From: Aggregicoccus sp. 17bor-14
GTDB lineage: Bacteria > Myxococcota > Myxococcia > Myxococcales > Myxococcaceae
Assembly (NCBI RefSeq): GCF_009659535.1
Contig: NZ_VJZZ01000016.1
Coordinates: forward strand, 81,259 to 145,258
DNA: 64,000 nt
Direction of reading: 5' to 3'
The notes beneath the pieces were generated by a model that saw only the letters and a list, made by a program, of their open reading frames with translations, made no database searches and was not told the DNA's origin. This document shows, in pieces, positions 1 through 8,720 of this stretch. A program made the translations under genes and the position numbers. How positions within the stretch are numbered: the first letter of the stretch is position 1; each line of letters starts with the position of its first letter.

Positions 1-932
1 GCGCGGGCCAGTTCAAGGTGCCCTACAGCCGCGAGCGCCTCATCGACTCGGACAGCATCCTCTTCGCGGAGCGGTCGATCTCGAACCTCACCTTCCGCAT
101 GGGGCGTGACGTGGGCGCGGCCGCCTACACGAACCAGGGCCCCTTCGCCGCGGGCCTCGGCGTCTTCACCGCGGGCGGCGGCAGCGTGCCCCAGCGCTTC
201 CTGCCGGAGAACCTCGGCATCCCGATGGTGGCGCTGCGCCTGGGCGTGGACAGCTCGGGGGTGGAGAACATCTTCGCGGAAGGGGTGCGCAGCGCGCAGG
301 CGGAGAAGCCCGAGGGCGCCTTCTTCCTCAACGCCTTCTACGTGAAGGACTCGCAGGTGGGCCACTCGACCGTGTTCAACACGCGGCCGCAGGAGAAGAA
401 CCTGCTGCTCAACTCGAACTGGAACCCCTACCTCGCGCAGAGCCCCACGCAGCTGGGCCGGCTGTGGCAGGTGGGTGGCGACCTGAGCGGCCGCGCGCCG
501 GCGGGCCCGGGCACCGTCTCGGGTGAGCTCGAGGGCAACTTCGCGGTGTACCAGAACACCTACGGCGACATCCGCGTGCCCGGCGCCCGCGCCCAGGTGG
601 CCTACGCCTTCGAGGCCTTCCCGGTGACGGCGGCCCTGCGCTACGCGGCCATCCGCCCGGACAAGGACTTCCGCGTGGGCGCCTCGCAGGTGACGGGCAC
701 CCAGCTGATGCAGGAGGTGACGCCGAGCCTCCAGTACGTGTTCAAGGGCGCGCACGTGCGGCTCGTCGGCGACCTGCCGGTGCAGGTGAACGTGCCGGTG
801 GTCACGGAGGAGAACATCGGCGCGTACCTGCTCACCGAGCAGCCGGACCAGAGCGCGCTGCTCGCGAAGAACATGCCGGTGGCTCGCCAGAACGTGGTCG
901 AGGCCCGGCTGATGCTCCAGGCCAGCTTCTAG
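1..932 (+). CDS. Outer-membrane porin, C-terminal part (phosphate-selective porin O/P-like)
   Basis: The reading frame is open from base 3, so the gene starts left of the window and only about 310 residues are visible. The text shows GQFKVPYSRERL near the left edge, a phrase resembling the GQFKVPF segment of phosphate-selective porins O and P. Alternating polar and aromatic strands follow, and the protein ends in Phe (LMLQASF), the usual C-terminal signature for BAM-assisted barrel insertion. It probably forms an anion-type pore in the outer membrane. A strong hairpin follows the stop. The family call is inferred from this phrase, the strand pattern and the C-terminus; the substrate cannot be read from the sequence. 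Confidence 0.7.
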   Translation, partial: AGQFKVPYSRERLIDSDSILFAERSISNLTFRMGRDVGAAAYTNQGPFAAGLGVFTAGGGSVPQRFLPENLGIPMVALRLGVDSSGVENIFAEGVRSAQAEKPEGAFFLNAFYVKDSQVGHSTVFNTRPQEKNLLLNSNWNPYLAQSPTQLGRLWQVGGDLSGRAPAGPGTVSGELEGNFAVYQNTYGDIRVPGARAQVAYAFEAFPVTAALRYAAIRPDKDFRVGASQVTGTQLMQEVTPSLQYVFKGAHVRLVGDLPVQVNVPVVTEENIGAYLLTEQPDQSALLAKNMPVARQNVVEARLMLQASF

Positions 933-962
933 CGGGGTCTCGCTCCCACCCGTGGAAGCGCC

Positions 963-1005
963 CGCACGGCCTGCGCCCCCTCCCGGGCGCAGGCCGTGCG
1001 CCTTT
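963..1005 (+). terminator. Strong hairpin terminator after the porin gene
   Basis: CGCACGGCCTGCGCCC (963-978) pairs perfectly with the complementary arm at 985-1000, giving a 16-bp stem and a 6-nt loop followed by a short CCTTT run. It lies 30 bp after the porin stop and before the diguanylate cyclase start. Confidence 0.75.
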
Positions 1006-1049
1006 GTGGGCGGTGCATGCGGGGTCCCTCCGTGCTTTGCTGCGCCGCC

Positions 1050-1808
1050 ATGCGCCGGGGGGACTCGTTCTATCGGAAGCTCGCACTGCTGCTCGGCCTG
1101 GGCGCCCCGCTGGGGTGGCTCGTGCTGCAGGCGCTGCGCGCGAGGCTGCCGGGCGGCAGCGTGGCGGCGGAGCTGCGAGGGGACTGGGTGCTGTACCTGT
1201 ACCTGTGGGTGGGCAGCACGCTGACGCTGGGGGCGCTGGGCTGGTTCGCGGATGCGCTGGCCCGCGCGAACTCGCAGCTGCGCGGGCTCGCGGTGACGGA
1301 CGCCACCACCGGGCTGAAGAACACGCGCTACTTCCATGATCGCCTGCGCCGCGAGCTGGTGCGCGCGGGCCGAGAGGGCAGGCCGCTGTGCCTGGTGGCG
1401 GCGGACCTGGACCACTTCAAGCGGGTGAACGACGTGTACGGGCACGCCACGGGAGACCTGGTGCTCGCGCGCGTGGCGCAGGTGATGGAGGCGTGCCTGC
1501 GCGCGAGCGACGTGGCCTGCCGCGTGGGCGGCGAGGAGTTCAGCCTCATCCTCCCCGGCGCGCTCGAGCAGGACGCGCTGCGGGTGGCCGAGCGCATCCG
1601 GCTCGCGGTTGCGGGCCTGCGCATCGCGACGCCCAAGGGGCTGCTGCAGCTGTCGCTCTCGCTGGGCGTGAGCTGCTGCGCACCCGGAGAGACGGGCGAG
1701 TCGCTCGCGATGCGCGCGGACGCGGCCCTGTACGCGGCGAAGCGCGGCGGGCGCAACCGCGTGGAGCTCGCCGCGCCGCCTTCCTCCGGGTTGCAGCAGC
1801 CGGGTTGA
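1050..1808 (+). CDS. Membrane-anchored diguanylate cyclase (GGDEF)
   Basis: Makes cyclic di-GMP from two GTP. Two hydrophobic segments (about residues 10-30 and 50-70) anchor the enzyme in the inner membrane, and a GGDEF domain fills residues 85-245. The active-site signature is GGEEF (residues 160-164), a functional variant. RASD ends five residues before it and fits the RxxD inhibitory I-site, so product feedback is likely. There is no PAS or receiver domain; the input would be the short membrane/periplasmic part. I chose ATG 1050 because the longer frame from 996 adds an unlikely Cys-rich leader across the end of the terminator region. Monocistronic. Confidence 0.88.
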   Translation: MRRGDSFYRKLALLLGLGAPLGWLVLQALRARLPGGSVAAELRGDWVLYLYLWVGSTLTLGALGWFADALARANSQLRGLAVTDATTGLKNTRYFHDRLRRELVRAGREGRPLCLVAADLDHFKRVNDVYGHATGDLVLARVAQVMEACLRASDVACRVGGEEFSLILPGALEQDALRVAERIRLAVAGLRIATPKGLLQLSLSLGVSCCAPGETGESLAMRADAALYAAKRGGRNRVELAAPPSSGLQQPG

Positions 1809-1812
1809 TGCG

Positions 1813-1849
1813 TGTCCCCTCTCCCCCTGGGAGAGGGTCAGGGTGAGGG
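1813..1849 (+). repeat. REP-like palindromic repeat, copy 1 (forward)
   Basis: CCCTCTCCCCCTGGGAGAG folds into a 9-bp stem with a 3-nt loop and is followed by a GGTCAGGGTGAGGG tail. The same unit recurs at 3016, 5284, 10153/11400 (split), 18501, 25542, 56167 and 63862. Here it covers the stop codon and last codons of the convergent SUFU gene. Confidence 0.85.
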
Positions 1850-2434
1850 AAGGGCGCTCCGATCCGCGAGCACGTCGACTCCCCTCTGCTCCCAGTACGC
1901 GTGCAGCGCTTCGAGCCCCCGCTCCTGCACGATGCGCCGCTCGGATTCCGGGATGGGCACGACGAAGAGCAGCTTCACGGGCTGCTCCGTCGTCTCGAAG
2001 GTGTCCCAGCCCTCGGAGCTGAAGCGCGGGTGCAGCAGCACCGAGCTGCAGTGAGGGAACGCAGGGATGCGTCCCGCGTTCTCCACCACCTGTCCCCAGT
2101 CGAGCGCGCGCAGGCTGCGCCACGGCTCTTGTGCGAGGCCCGCGAGGAAGCGGCACACGCGCTCGGTGGTCTCTGGGTCCACGCTACCGCGGACGCCGAG
2201 GTGCAGCTCCGCGCGCAGCGTGCTGCCGGGCATGGTGCGCTCGGACATCCCGGTCGTCATGAAGGTGGTGACGTCCACCTCGGCGTCTGCCGGCCACACG
2301 CGCACGAGCACGCTCTCGAGCGCGGTGAAGCCGTGCAAGGTGCTAGAGTCGAAGGTGAGCGCGTGCCCGGTGTCGCCGTAGCGCTCGGTCTGCTCACGGA
2401 AGACCTGCTTCACCAGGCGGGAGGGCGGGGACAT
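1838..2434 (-). CDS. SUFU-domain (suppressor of fused-like) protein
   Basis: A 198-residue cytoplasmic protein with the layout of bacterial suppressor-of-fused domains: an N-terminal GFTALESVLVRVWP strand, a central ELHLGVRG strand, and a C-terminal block LLFVVPIPESERRIVQERG leading into AL..YWEQRGVDVL. Bacterial SUFU proteins are predicted immunity proteins of polymorphic toxin systems, but no toxin gene lies next to this one. ATG 2434 is preferred over an upstream ATG at 2470 because the domain starts soon after it. The last residues (LPSP) and the stop codon are encoded by the REP-like repeat, so the present C-terminus was probably set by that repeat. Function beyond the family is unknown. 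Confidence 0.72.
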   Translation of the reverse strand: MSPPSRLVKQVFREQTERYGDTGHALTFDSSTLHGFTALESVLVRVWPADAEVDVTTFMTTGMSERTMPGSTLRAELHLGVRGSVDPETTERVCRFLAGLAQEPWRSLRALDWGQVVENAGRIPAFPHCSSVLLHPRFSSEGWDTFETTEQPVKLLFVVPIPESERRIVQERGLEALHAYWEQRGVDVLADRSALPSP

Positions 2435-2507
2435 GGGGCGAAGGTAGTCACGCCCTGCCGCGGCTTCCATCTCCCCGCGCGGGCGGGGCTCTCGAGAGGG
2501 ACCTGCG

Positions 2508-2978
2508 CTATTCGAGAGTGTCTTCCCTCAGGGACGACGTGGAGCTCCCCTGCGCGTGCTCCACGGTCACGGTCAGATGCGGGCCGCGATGAGGCCACTG
2601 CGCGTACTCGGGGTCGAGCACGTGCGCAGGAATCGACGAGCGCCAGGGGGAAGCCGTGAGCACCGCCATCCAGCTCCCCAGCTCCAGGCGCACCTTGCGC
2701 GGCACGCTCGGACCGCGGGCGGAGATGACGAACGCGGGGGCAGCGTCCTTCGGGCTCGCCCAGCGCACGTCGGTGACGTCGAAGCCAAGGCTGCGTGCGT
2801 CCAGGGTGAAGCTCAGTGTGATCGGCACGTCCCGCTGGAAGTGAGGTGCGGCTGCGCGGGCGGGCGGAGGAGCCGAGGTCGGCACGGCGCGCGGTGCGCA
2901 CGAGGCCAGGGTGAGCACGAGAAGCAGGTGGAACACAGCCATCTGCTTTCCACTGATGGAGACGTCGAAGCAGCGCAT
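2508..2978 (-). CDS. Small secreted lipoprotein, unknown function
   Basis: A 156-residue protein with a signal peptide (MAVFHLLLVLTLASC within residues 13-27) ending in a lipobox LASC, so it should be lipid-anchored. A short Ala/Pro linker precedes a beta-rich domain of about 110 residues. ATG 2978 has GAGGAG just upstream; the internal ATG 2942 would also give a complete signal peptide but has a weaker ribosome site. It lies upstream of the SUFU gene on the same strand (74 bp apart) and could be co-transcribed. I do not recognise the folded part. Confidence 0.7.
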   Translation of the reverse strand: MRCFDVSISGKQMAVFHLLLVLTLASCAPRAVPTSAPPPARAAAPHFQRDVPITLSFTLDARSLGFDVTDVRWASPKDAAPAFVISARGPSVPRKVRLELGSWMAVLTASPWRSSIPAHVLDPEYAQWPHRGPHLTVTVEHAQGSSTSSLREDTLE

Positions 2979-3015
2979 GCGCGGTCTCCTCTCGTTGCGC
3001 AGTGAAGGTGCTTCA

Positions 3016-3052
3016 TCCCTCACCCTTTCCCTCTCCCAGGGGGAGAGGGGAC
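3016..3052 (-). repeat. REP-like palindromic repeat, copy 2 (reverse)
   Basis: TCCCTCACCCTTTCCCTCTC followed by the complementary GGGAGAGGGG arm; the reverse orientation of copy 1. It lies just after the stop of the membrane transporter gene (3057) and upstream of the lipoprotein gene. Confidence 0.82.
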
Positions 3053-3056
3053 ATGC

Positions 3057-4109
3057 TCACGGCTTCGGCATGGCGACCGCAGAGAGCTTCGCGCGCTCCC
3101 TCGCCGCGAGCACGCCGGGCACCGCGAGCACCACCACCGCCGCCGTGACCAGCATCGCGCCCACGAGGTCGCGCGCTCCCACGCCCGGCAGTCCCAGCCA
3201 CAGCGAGAGCGCGAGCGTCGCGCCCACGCCGGACAGCACGCTGGAGGCGCGGTTCACCGGCACGGTGAAGGTGTTCTCGCGCGAGTCGAGCAGCACCAGC
3301 CCGCCGAAGATTCCGCCCGCCTGCGAGAGCAGCCCCACCGCGAGCTCCACCCCCAGCGTGGGCCGCGAGAACATCCCCACGAAGCCCTCGCGCAGTTGCT
3401 CCGACGCACTGCCGATCCCGAAGAAGGCCCACGCCGCGAGCATCGCCACCAGCGTGGGCGTCGCCACCATCTGCTCCTCGGCGAAGTAGCGCTCGCGTGC
3501 CCCCGGAGCATCGCTCTTCGCGAGCCGGCTCATGAAGCGCAGCCGCACGAAGTAGCCCGCCAGGTACACCGCCACGTCCAGCGCGGCCGCGGCGCTGATG
3601 CGCAGCTCCGCGCCCGGCCCCGTGGCCGCCCCCAGCGCGAGCAGGCTCAGGCCCAGCGCCACACGCGAGGGCCAGGTCACGTGCCGCCCGCTCACCGCGT
3701 CCACCAGCGGCGCGAGCACCAGCACGCCGCCGCGCATCAGCAGCATCATGAAGACGATGGAGGTCCCGGAGAACGTGTACGCGAGCGTCGTGGTCGCGAT
3801 GATGCCCGCGGTGCAGAGGCCGGAGAGGAAGGTCCACCGGCCCGGCCACGGGAGGCTCACCGGCCCCACGCGCAGCTGTCCTGCATCCCGGAAGCGCCCG
3901 CTCAGCAGCAGGTAGCCGTACATGCCCGCCAGCGTCGCGAGCGACGTCGAGGGCAGCAGCACGAAGCCGGGCACGCGCGCGAGCCCCGGCAGCGCGCCCA
4001 GGCTCAGCGCCTTGGTCAGGGCGCTGTAGGGCAGGTAGCTGGCGAAGTAGCCGAACGCGAGCCACCAGATGGAAGCGGCCGCACGCGGGGCACTCTGCGG
4101 GGCACTCAT
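3057..4109 (-). CDS. Ten-helix membrane protein resembling drug/metabolite (EamA-type) transporters
   Basis: A 350-residue inner-membrane protein with about ten hydrophobic segments arranged as two halves of five, the pattern of DMT-superfamily carriers. FSGTSIVFMMLLMRGGVLVL and SQAGGIFGGLVLLDSRENTF look like the pore-lining helices 3-4 and 8 of EamA domains. No substrate is indicated. I chose ATG 4109 over the frame opening at 4169 because the hydrophobic region starts about 13 residues after it. Divergent from ldhA, with a 137-bp gap. The EamA relation is an inference from topology and length. Confidence 0.65.
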   Translation of the reverse strand: MSAPQSAPRAAASIWWLAFGYFASYLPYSALTKALSLGALPGLARVPGFVLLPSTSLATLAGMYGYLLLSGRFRDAGQLRVGPVSLPWPGRWTFLSGLCTAGIIATTTLAYTFSGTSIVFMMLLMRGGVLVLAPLVDAVSGRHVTWPSRVALGLSLLALGAATGPGAELRISAAAALDVAVYLAGYFVRLRFMSRLAKSDAPGARERYFAEEQMVATPTLVAMLAAWAFFGIGSASEQLREGFVGMFSRPTLGVELAVGLLSQAGGIFGGLVLLDSRENTFTVPVNRASSVLSGVGATLALSLWLGLPGVGARDLVGAMLVTAAVVVLAVPGVLAARERAKLSAVAMPKP

Positions 4110-4246
4110 CGCTCGTCTCTCATGGAGCCCTCTGTATTTCAGGAACCGTGCCCGCTGTCCTCCCCACACGCGCGTAGGGCCATGTGCGCCCGCGGGGAAG
4201 CTTCCCTCCGGCCCCGCCCGTTCCCTCCGCAGAGGAGGCTGCTCCC

Positions 4247-5266
4247 ATGCGCATCGCGTTCTTCGACACGCACCGCTTCGACCGCGCCGCCTTCGAGGAG
4301 GCGAACGCCGCCTTCGGCCACGCGCTCACCTTCTTGGAGCCGCGCCTCACGCTGCAGACGGCGGGGCTCGCCGCGGGCTTTCCCGGGGTGTGCGCCTTCG
4401 TGAACGACACGCTGGACGCGCCCTGCCTGCAGGCGCTCGGGGCCGGTGGTACGCGGCTGGTGGCGTTGCGCTCGGCAGGCTTCAACCAGGTGGACCTGCC
4501 GGAGGCCGCGCGCCTGGGCCTCTCCGTGTGCCGCGTGCCCGAGTACTCGCCGGAGGCGGTGGCCGAGCACGCTGCCGCGCTGGTGCTCACGCTGAACCGC
4601 AAGGTGCACCGTGCCTATGCGCGGGTGCGCGAGTGGAACTTCTCCCTCGACGGGCTGGTGGGCTTCGACCTGCACGGAAAGACGGTGGCGCTCATCGGGC
4701 TCGGGCGCATCGGCCGCGCGGCGGCGCGCATCTTCCGCGGCTTCGGCTGCCGGCTGCTCGGCGTGGACCCGCAGCTCTCGGCGGAGGACGCGCGCGAGCT
4801 CGCGCTGGAGCGCGTGGAGCTGGACGCGGCGCTGCGCCAGGCGGACATCGTGTCCCTGCACGTGCCGCTCACTCCCGCCACGCGCCACCTCATCGACGCG
4901 GCGGCGCTCGCGAAGCTGAAGCCCGGGGCGATGCTCATCAACACGGGCCGCGGTGCGCTCATCGACAGCCGCGCGCTGCTCGAGTCGCTCAAGAGCGGGC
5001 ACCTGGGCGCGGCGGGGCTCGACGTCTACGAGGAGGAGGAGGGGGTCTTCTTCCAGGACCTCTCCGGGCAGATGCTGCAGGATGACGTGCTCGCGCGCCT
5101 GCTCACCTTCCCGAACGTGCTCGTCACCGCGCACCAGGCCTTCCTCACCCGCGAGGCCCTGCACGCGATTGCCCAGACCACGCTCGCCAGCGTGCAGCGC
5201 TTCGAGCGCGGCGAGCCGCTGGGGCCTACGGAGGTGCGGGCCGAGCAGGTGCTGGGTCCCAAGTGA
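4247..5266 (+). CDS. ldhA: D-lactate dehydrogenase (2-hydroxyacid dehydrogenase family)
   Basis: Reduces pyruvate to D-lactate with NADH, a fermentative way to dispose of electrons. The 339 residues match the family in length. The NAD-binding fold has the GLGRIG glycine loop (about residues 160-165). The catalytic set is present: Arg in LINTGRGALID, Glu in GLDVYEEEEG and His in VTAHQAFLTREA, the last phrase being typical of LdhA rather than glycerate or erythronate dehydrogenases. ATG 4247 has AGAGGAGG upstream. Its neighbours (acyl-CoA transferase, nirK) suit a role under low oxygen. Substrate assignment within the superfamily is probable, not certain. Confidence 0.8.
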   Translation: MRIAFFDTHRFDRAAFEEANAAFGHALTFLEPRLTLQTAGLAAGFPGVCAFVNDTLDAPCLQALGAGGTRLVALRSAGFNQVDLPEAARLGLSVCRVPEYSPEAVAEHAAALVLTLNRKVHRAYARVREWNFSLDGLVGFDLHGKTVALIGLGRIGRAAARIFRGFGCRLLGVDPQLSAEDARELALERVELDAALRQADIVSLHVPLTPATRHLIDAAALAKLKPGAMLINTGRGALIDSRALLESLKSGHLGAAGLDVYEEEEGVFFQDLSGQMLQDDVLARLLTFPNVLVTAHQAFLTREALHAIAQTTLASVQRFERGEPLGPTEVRAEQVLGPK

Positions 5267-5283
5267 CGCGCGCTCCGCCCCGC

Positions 5284-5317
5284 TCCCTCACCCCGACCCT
5301 CTCCCAGGGGGAGAGGG
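5284..5317 (-). repeat. REP-like palindromic repeat, copy 3 (reverse)
   Basis: CCCTCACCCCGACCCTCTCC with a matching GGGGAGAGGG arm, between the convergent stops of ldhA and the CoA-transferase gene. It may act as a bidirectional transcription barrier. Confidence 0.82.
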
Positions 5318-5319
5318 AG

Positions 5320-6834
5320 CTATCCCGGGAAGCTGCGGCACGCGGCGTCGTACTCCTTCCACCAGCCCTCGAGCTTGGCGAGGTCCGTGGGGCGCGGCTC
5401 GTCTCCGGCGCCGGCCATCTTGAGGTAGCCGTGCAGCAGCGGCCGGAAGTGCGGGTGGGCGCAGCGGTCGATGATCTCCACCGCGCGCCGGCGCGCCGAG
5501 TGGATGCCCGGGTGCAGCGCGAAGCCCTGCTCGGTCACCACGCACTTGATGTCGTGCTCGGTGTGGTCGATGTGGCGCACGTACGGCATCACGCAGCTCA
5601 CCGTGCGCCCGTCCTTCATGCGGCGCACGCTCGGCGTGTGCACGATGCTCAGGTAGGCGTTGCGGAAGAAGTCCCCGCTGCCGCCGAGCCCGTTCACGAT
5701 GCGGCTGCCGTCGATGTGCGTGCTGTTCACGTGCCCGTAGATGTCCACCTCGATGGGGGTGTTCATCGCGATGACGAAGAGGCGGCTGATGAGCTCCGGG
5801 CTGTTGGACAGCCACATCGGGCGCAGCACGAGCTTGTCGCGGCAGCGCTCGAAGATCTCCCCGAAGCGCTGGCGCCCCTCTGCGCTGAAGGACACGGCGG
5901 TGGCGGACGCACACTCGAACTTCCGGTCGTCCATCACGTACTTGAGCATCCCGTCCTGGAACACCTCGGTCCAGAAGCGGATGCGCTCGACCGGGGAGTC
6001 GTAGAGCTCGCCGATGATGGCGTTGGCCACGTTGCCCACGCCGGACTGGATGGGCGGCAGGCGGCGGCTCCAGTCGAACTTGTCGCGGCAGTGCAGCAGC
6101 ACGTCGATGACGTTGCGCGCGATGCCCCGGTCCATGTCCTCCACCGGCTTGAAGGACACCGGGTGGTCCGGCGTGCGGCTCTCGATGACGGCGACCACCT
6201 TGCGCAGGTCCAGTTCGATGTACGGCGTGCCGATGCGGTCGCGCACGTTCACCAGCGGCAGCGGCCAGCCCACGTGCGGGTGCACGGGCGGCAGCACGAT
6301 GTCGTGGAAGCCGGTGAAGTCCGGCACCGCCGTGTTCACCTCGAGGATGACCTTCTTCGCGCGCGCGAGCGCCTCGGCGCTGATGCCCACGGACGAGGTG
6401 AGGATGACGCTGCCGTTGGGGCGGATGCGGCTCACCTCCACCACCGCCACGTCCACCTCGCCGTAGAAGCCGTACATCAGGTTCTTCGCGAAGGCGGACA
6501 GGTGCACGTCCGCGAAGTCCATGGTGCCCGCGTGGATGAGCTTGCGCGACGCGGACGAGGACATGTACGGCCCGCGCTTGGCGATGAAGGGCGCCATCGG
6601 CCCCTCCACGTCGTCCGAGAGCGAGGCGCCGGACAGCAGCGTGATGCGCGTCTGGGGCGCGGTCTCCGCCAGGTGCTTCGCGAGCGCGGGGAAAAAGGTC
6701 TTGGGCTCGCCGGACTTGGTGAAGCCGCTGATGGCGACCGTGGCTCCATCGGTCACGTGGCGCACCGCCTCCTCCACCGTCACCACCCTGTCCAGCAGCG
6801 CCTTGCACTCGATGCGGTCCTGCAGCGTCGTCAT
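5320..6834 (-). CDS. Acetyl-CoA hydrolase/acyl-CoA:acetate CoA-transferase family enzyme
   Basis: A 504-residue class I CoA-transferase of the Ach1/AarC/Cat1 group, which exchanges CoA between acetate and succinate, propionate or similar acids. Visible marks are GFTKSGEPKTFFPALA near the N-terminus, the oxyanion-loop phrase QSGVGNVANAI, and RFWTEVFQDGML carrying the catalytic Glu that forms the glutamyl-CoA thioester. GLGGSGDFFRNAYLS and EQGFALHPGIHSARRRA are also family-typical. ATG 6834 has GGAGAG directly before it. A good -24/-12-like element lies upstream (6882-6897). It could conserve energy during acetate or succinate production next to LdhA; the exact acid pair is not decided. Confidence 0.85.
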   Translation of the reverse strand: MTTLQDRIECKALLDRVVTVEEAVRHVTDGATVAISGFTKSGEPKTFFPALAKHLAETAPQTRITLLSGASLSDDVEGPMAPFIAKRGPYMSSSASRKLIHAGTMDFADVHLSAFAKNLMYGFYGEVDVAVVEVSRIRPNGSVILTSSVGISAEALARAKKVILEVNTAVPDFTGFHDIVLPPVHPHVGWPLPLVNVRDRIGTPYIELDLRKVVAVIESRTPDHPVSFKPVEDMDRGIARNVIDVLLHCRDKFDWSRRLPPIQSGVGNVANAIIGELYDSPVERIRFWTEVFQDGMLKYVMDDRKFECASATAVSFSAEGRQRFGEIFERCRDKLVLRPMWLSNSPELISRLFVIAMNTPIEVDIYGHVNSTHIDGSRIVNGLGGSGDFFRNAYLSIVHTPSVRRMKDGRTVSCVMPYVRHIDHTEHDIKCVVTEQGFALHPGIHSARRRAVEIIDRCAHPHFRPLLHGYLKMAGAGDEPRPTDLAKLEGWWKEYDAACRSFPG

Positions 6835-6881
6835 CTCTCCGGGTCCCTTCGCGTGTGACGTGAGTAGTGGACCTGCTCCAG

Positions 6882-6897
6882 TGCAACAGCCCTGCCG
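6882..6897 (-). promoter_or_regulatory. Candidate sigma-54 promoter of the CoA-transferase gene
   Basis: On the minus strand the sequence reads CGGCAGGGCTGTTGCA. It matches TGGCACG-N4-TTGCW at nine of eleven fixed positions, with the invariant GG and GC ten bases apart. The predicted start would leave a leader of about 38 nt. The palindromes at 6996 and 7035 lie 98 and 137 bp upstream. Confidence 0.5.
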
Positions 6898-6995
6898 CGC
6901 TCCGTTCCTCCTCGGAGGCCGCGGCTGCCCGCCTGTCGGGGTGGGAGGCGCTGCGCAGAGGGAGGAGCGCGCTCCGGCGTGCTCCCGTGCGCCGC

Positions 6996-7010
6996 GCGCA
7001 AGCCTTGCGC
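6996..7010. promoter_or_regulatory. 15-bp palindromic operator GCGCAA-N3-TTGCGC (site 1, nirK/CoA-transferase)
   Basis: GCGCAAGCCTTGCGC is a perfect 6+3+6 inverted repeat in the 327-bp divergent region between the CoA-transferase gene and nirK. It is a member of the operator family found throughout this window. Confidence 0.55.
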
Positions 7011-7034
7011 GGGAGCGCCCGCGCGGGCTCGGGC

Positions 7035-7049
7035 GCGCAAGCCTTGCAC
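7035..7049. promoter_or_regulatory. 15-bp palindromic operator, site 2 upstream of nirK
   Basis: GCGCAAGCCTTGCAC differs at one base from the perfect site 39 bp to its left. It ends 32 bp before the -24 box of the nirK promoter element, the spacing shared by the other sites. Confidence 0.55.
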
Positions 7050-7081
7050 CTGCCGGGCGGGCAGGGGCGGGGAATGCCGCG

Positions 7082-7097
7082 TGGCATGTGCTTCGCA
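7082..7097 (+). promoter_or_regulatory. Candidate sigma-54 promoter of nirK
   Basis: TGGCATGTGCTTCGCA has GG and GC ten bases apart and matches TGGCACG-N4-TTGCW at nine of eleven fixed positions. The predicted transcript would start near 7108, about 54 nt before the GTG start. Confidence 0.5.
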
Positions 7098-7161
7098 CAA
7101 GGGACTGCGGAGAACGCGGGCGCCTGTGCCCGGTCCAGCCCTCCGCCGAGGAGTCCCCGCC

Positions 7162-8718
7162 GTGAACCTGCCCTCTTCCCGCTCCCTGCTGCTCACCGCC
7201 GCTGCCGCTGCGGCGCTCGCCGCTGGCTGCCTCTCTCCGCCCGACACCTCCTCCGAGGCGCCGGCCACGCCGCAGCGCACCCAGCGCCGCACGCCCAAGG
7301 CCGCGCCGCTGCCGGACACGGGGGGCTCGGCGCACGGTGACTTCGGCCAGCCCGTGGGCCCGCCCATCAAGGCGCTGCTCACGGATGCGCCGCAGGTGCC
7401 TCCGCCCATCCACCGCACCAAGCCCGCGAAGGTCATCGTCGAGCTCGAGGTCATCGAGAAGGTGATGAAGCTCGCGGACGGCGTCGACTACACCTTCTGG
7501 ACCTTCGGCGGGAAGGTGCCCGGCAAGTTCATCCGCATCCGCCAGGGCGACACGGTGGAGTTCCACTTGAGCAACAACGCGAGCAGCAAGATGCCGCACA
7601 ACATCGACCTGCACGCGGTGACGGGCCCGGGCGGCGGTGCGGCGAGCTCCTTCACCTCTCCCGGCAAGAGCAGCCAGTTCACCTTCAAGGCGCTCAACCA
7701 GGGCCTCTTCGTCTACCACTGCGCCACGGCGCCGGTGGGCCTGCACGTGGCCAACGGCATGTACGGCCTCATCCTGGTGGAGCCGCCCGAGGGTCTGCCG
7801 CCGGTGGACCGCGAGCTGTACGTGATGCAGGGCGACTTCTACACCACGGGCAAGCACGGCGAGCGCGGCCTGCAGCCCTTCGACATGGAGAAGGCCATCG
7901 ACGAGAAGCCCACCTACGTCGTGTTCAACGGCTCGGAGGGGGCGCTCACCAATTCCGGCGCGCTGAAGGCGAAGGTGGGTGAGAAGGTGCGCATCTTCTT
8001 CGGCAACGGTGGCCCCAACCTCACCAGCGGCTTCCACCTCATCGGCGAGGTCTTCGACCGCGTCTACACCGAGGGTGGCAGCCGCTATCAGGAGAACGTG
8101 CAGACCACCGTGGTGCCGCCGGGCGGCTCTGCCATCGTGGAGTTCGCCACCGAGGTGCCGGGCAACTACGTGCTCGTGGACCACGCGCTGTTCCGCGCCT
8201 TCAACAAGGGCGCGCTGGGCATCATGAGCATCGAGGGCCCGGACGCGAAGGACGTGTACTCGGGCAAGCAGGGCGAGGGCGCCGCGCTCGCCAGCGCCGC
8301 TCCCGAGGAGCCCGCGGCGCGCCCGGTGGAGGCCGCCGCCAAGGGGCCGATGACCGCCGAGGCGCTCCGGGCGCAGGGCGAGAAGGTGTTCTCCACCACC
8401 TGCGTGAGCTGCCACCAGTCCACGGGCATGGGGCTCCCGGGCGTGTTCCCGCCGCTCGCCAAGAGCGACTTCCTCATGGCGAACAAGACGCGCTCGGTGG
8501 AGATCGTGACGCGCGGCCTCACGGGCGCCGTCACGGTGAACGGCACCCAGTACAACTCGGTGATGCCCGCGCAGACGCAGCTGAGCGACGAGGACGTGGC
8601 CGCGGTGCTCACCTTCGTGCGCAGCAGCTGGGGCAACAAGGGCGACGCGGTGAGCCCGGTCGAGGTGCAGAAGGTGCGCTCCGCCGGGAGCGCCACGGCC
8701 GCCGCCGGGGGGCGCTAG
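7162..8718 (+). CDS. nirK: Copper nitrite reductase with C-terminal cytochrome c domain
   Basis: Reduces nitrite to nitric oxide outside the cytoplasm. The 518-residue product starts with a signal peptide and lipobox AAGC (Cys23), so it is probably lipid-anchored. Two cupredoxin domains follow. Type 1 copper ligands are His146, Cys187, His195 and Met200. Type 2 ligands are His151, His186 and His341. Catalytic Asp149 and His292 are present. After an Ala/Pro linker, a class I cytochrome c domain carries CVSCH (Cys414-His418) and a likely Met468 ligand, so electrons may arrive through the fused haem. GTG 7162 has GAGGAG upstream. It heads the nirK-nirV-sco operon. Confidence 0.95.
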   Translation: MNLPSSRSLLLTAAAAAALAAGCLSPPDTSSEAPATPQRTQRRTPKAAPLPDTGGSAHGDFGQPVGPPIKALLTDAPQVPPPIHRTKPAKVIVELEVIEKVMKLADGVDYTFWTFGGKVPGKFIRIRQGDTVEFHLSNNASSKMPHNIDLHAVTGPGGGAASSFTSPGKSSQFTFKALNQGLFVYHCATAPVGLHVANGMYGLILVEPPEGLPPVDRELYVMQGDFYTTGKHGERGLQPFDMEKAIDEKPTYVVFNGSEGALTNSGALKAKVGEKVRIFFGNGGPNLTSGFHLIGEVFDRVYTEGGSRYQENVQTTVVPPGGSAIVEFATEVPGNYVLVDHALFRAFNKGALGIMSIEGPDAKDVYSGKQGEGAALASAAPEEPAARPVEAAAKGPMTAEALRAQGEKVFSTTCVSCHQSTGMGLPGVFPPLAKSDFLMANKTRSVEIVTRGLTGAVTVNGTQYNSVMPAQTQLSDEDVAAVLTFVRSSWGNKGDAVSPVEVQKVRSAGSATAAAGGR

Positions 8719-8720
8719 CC

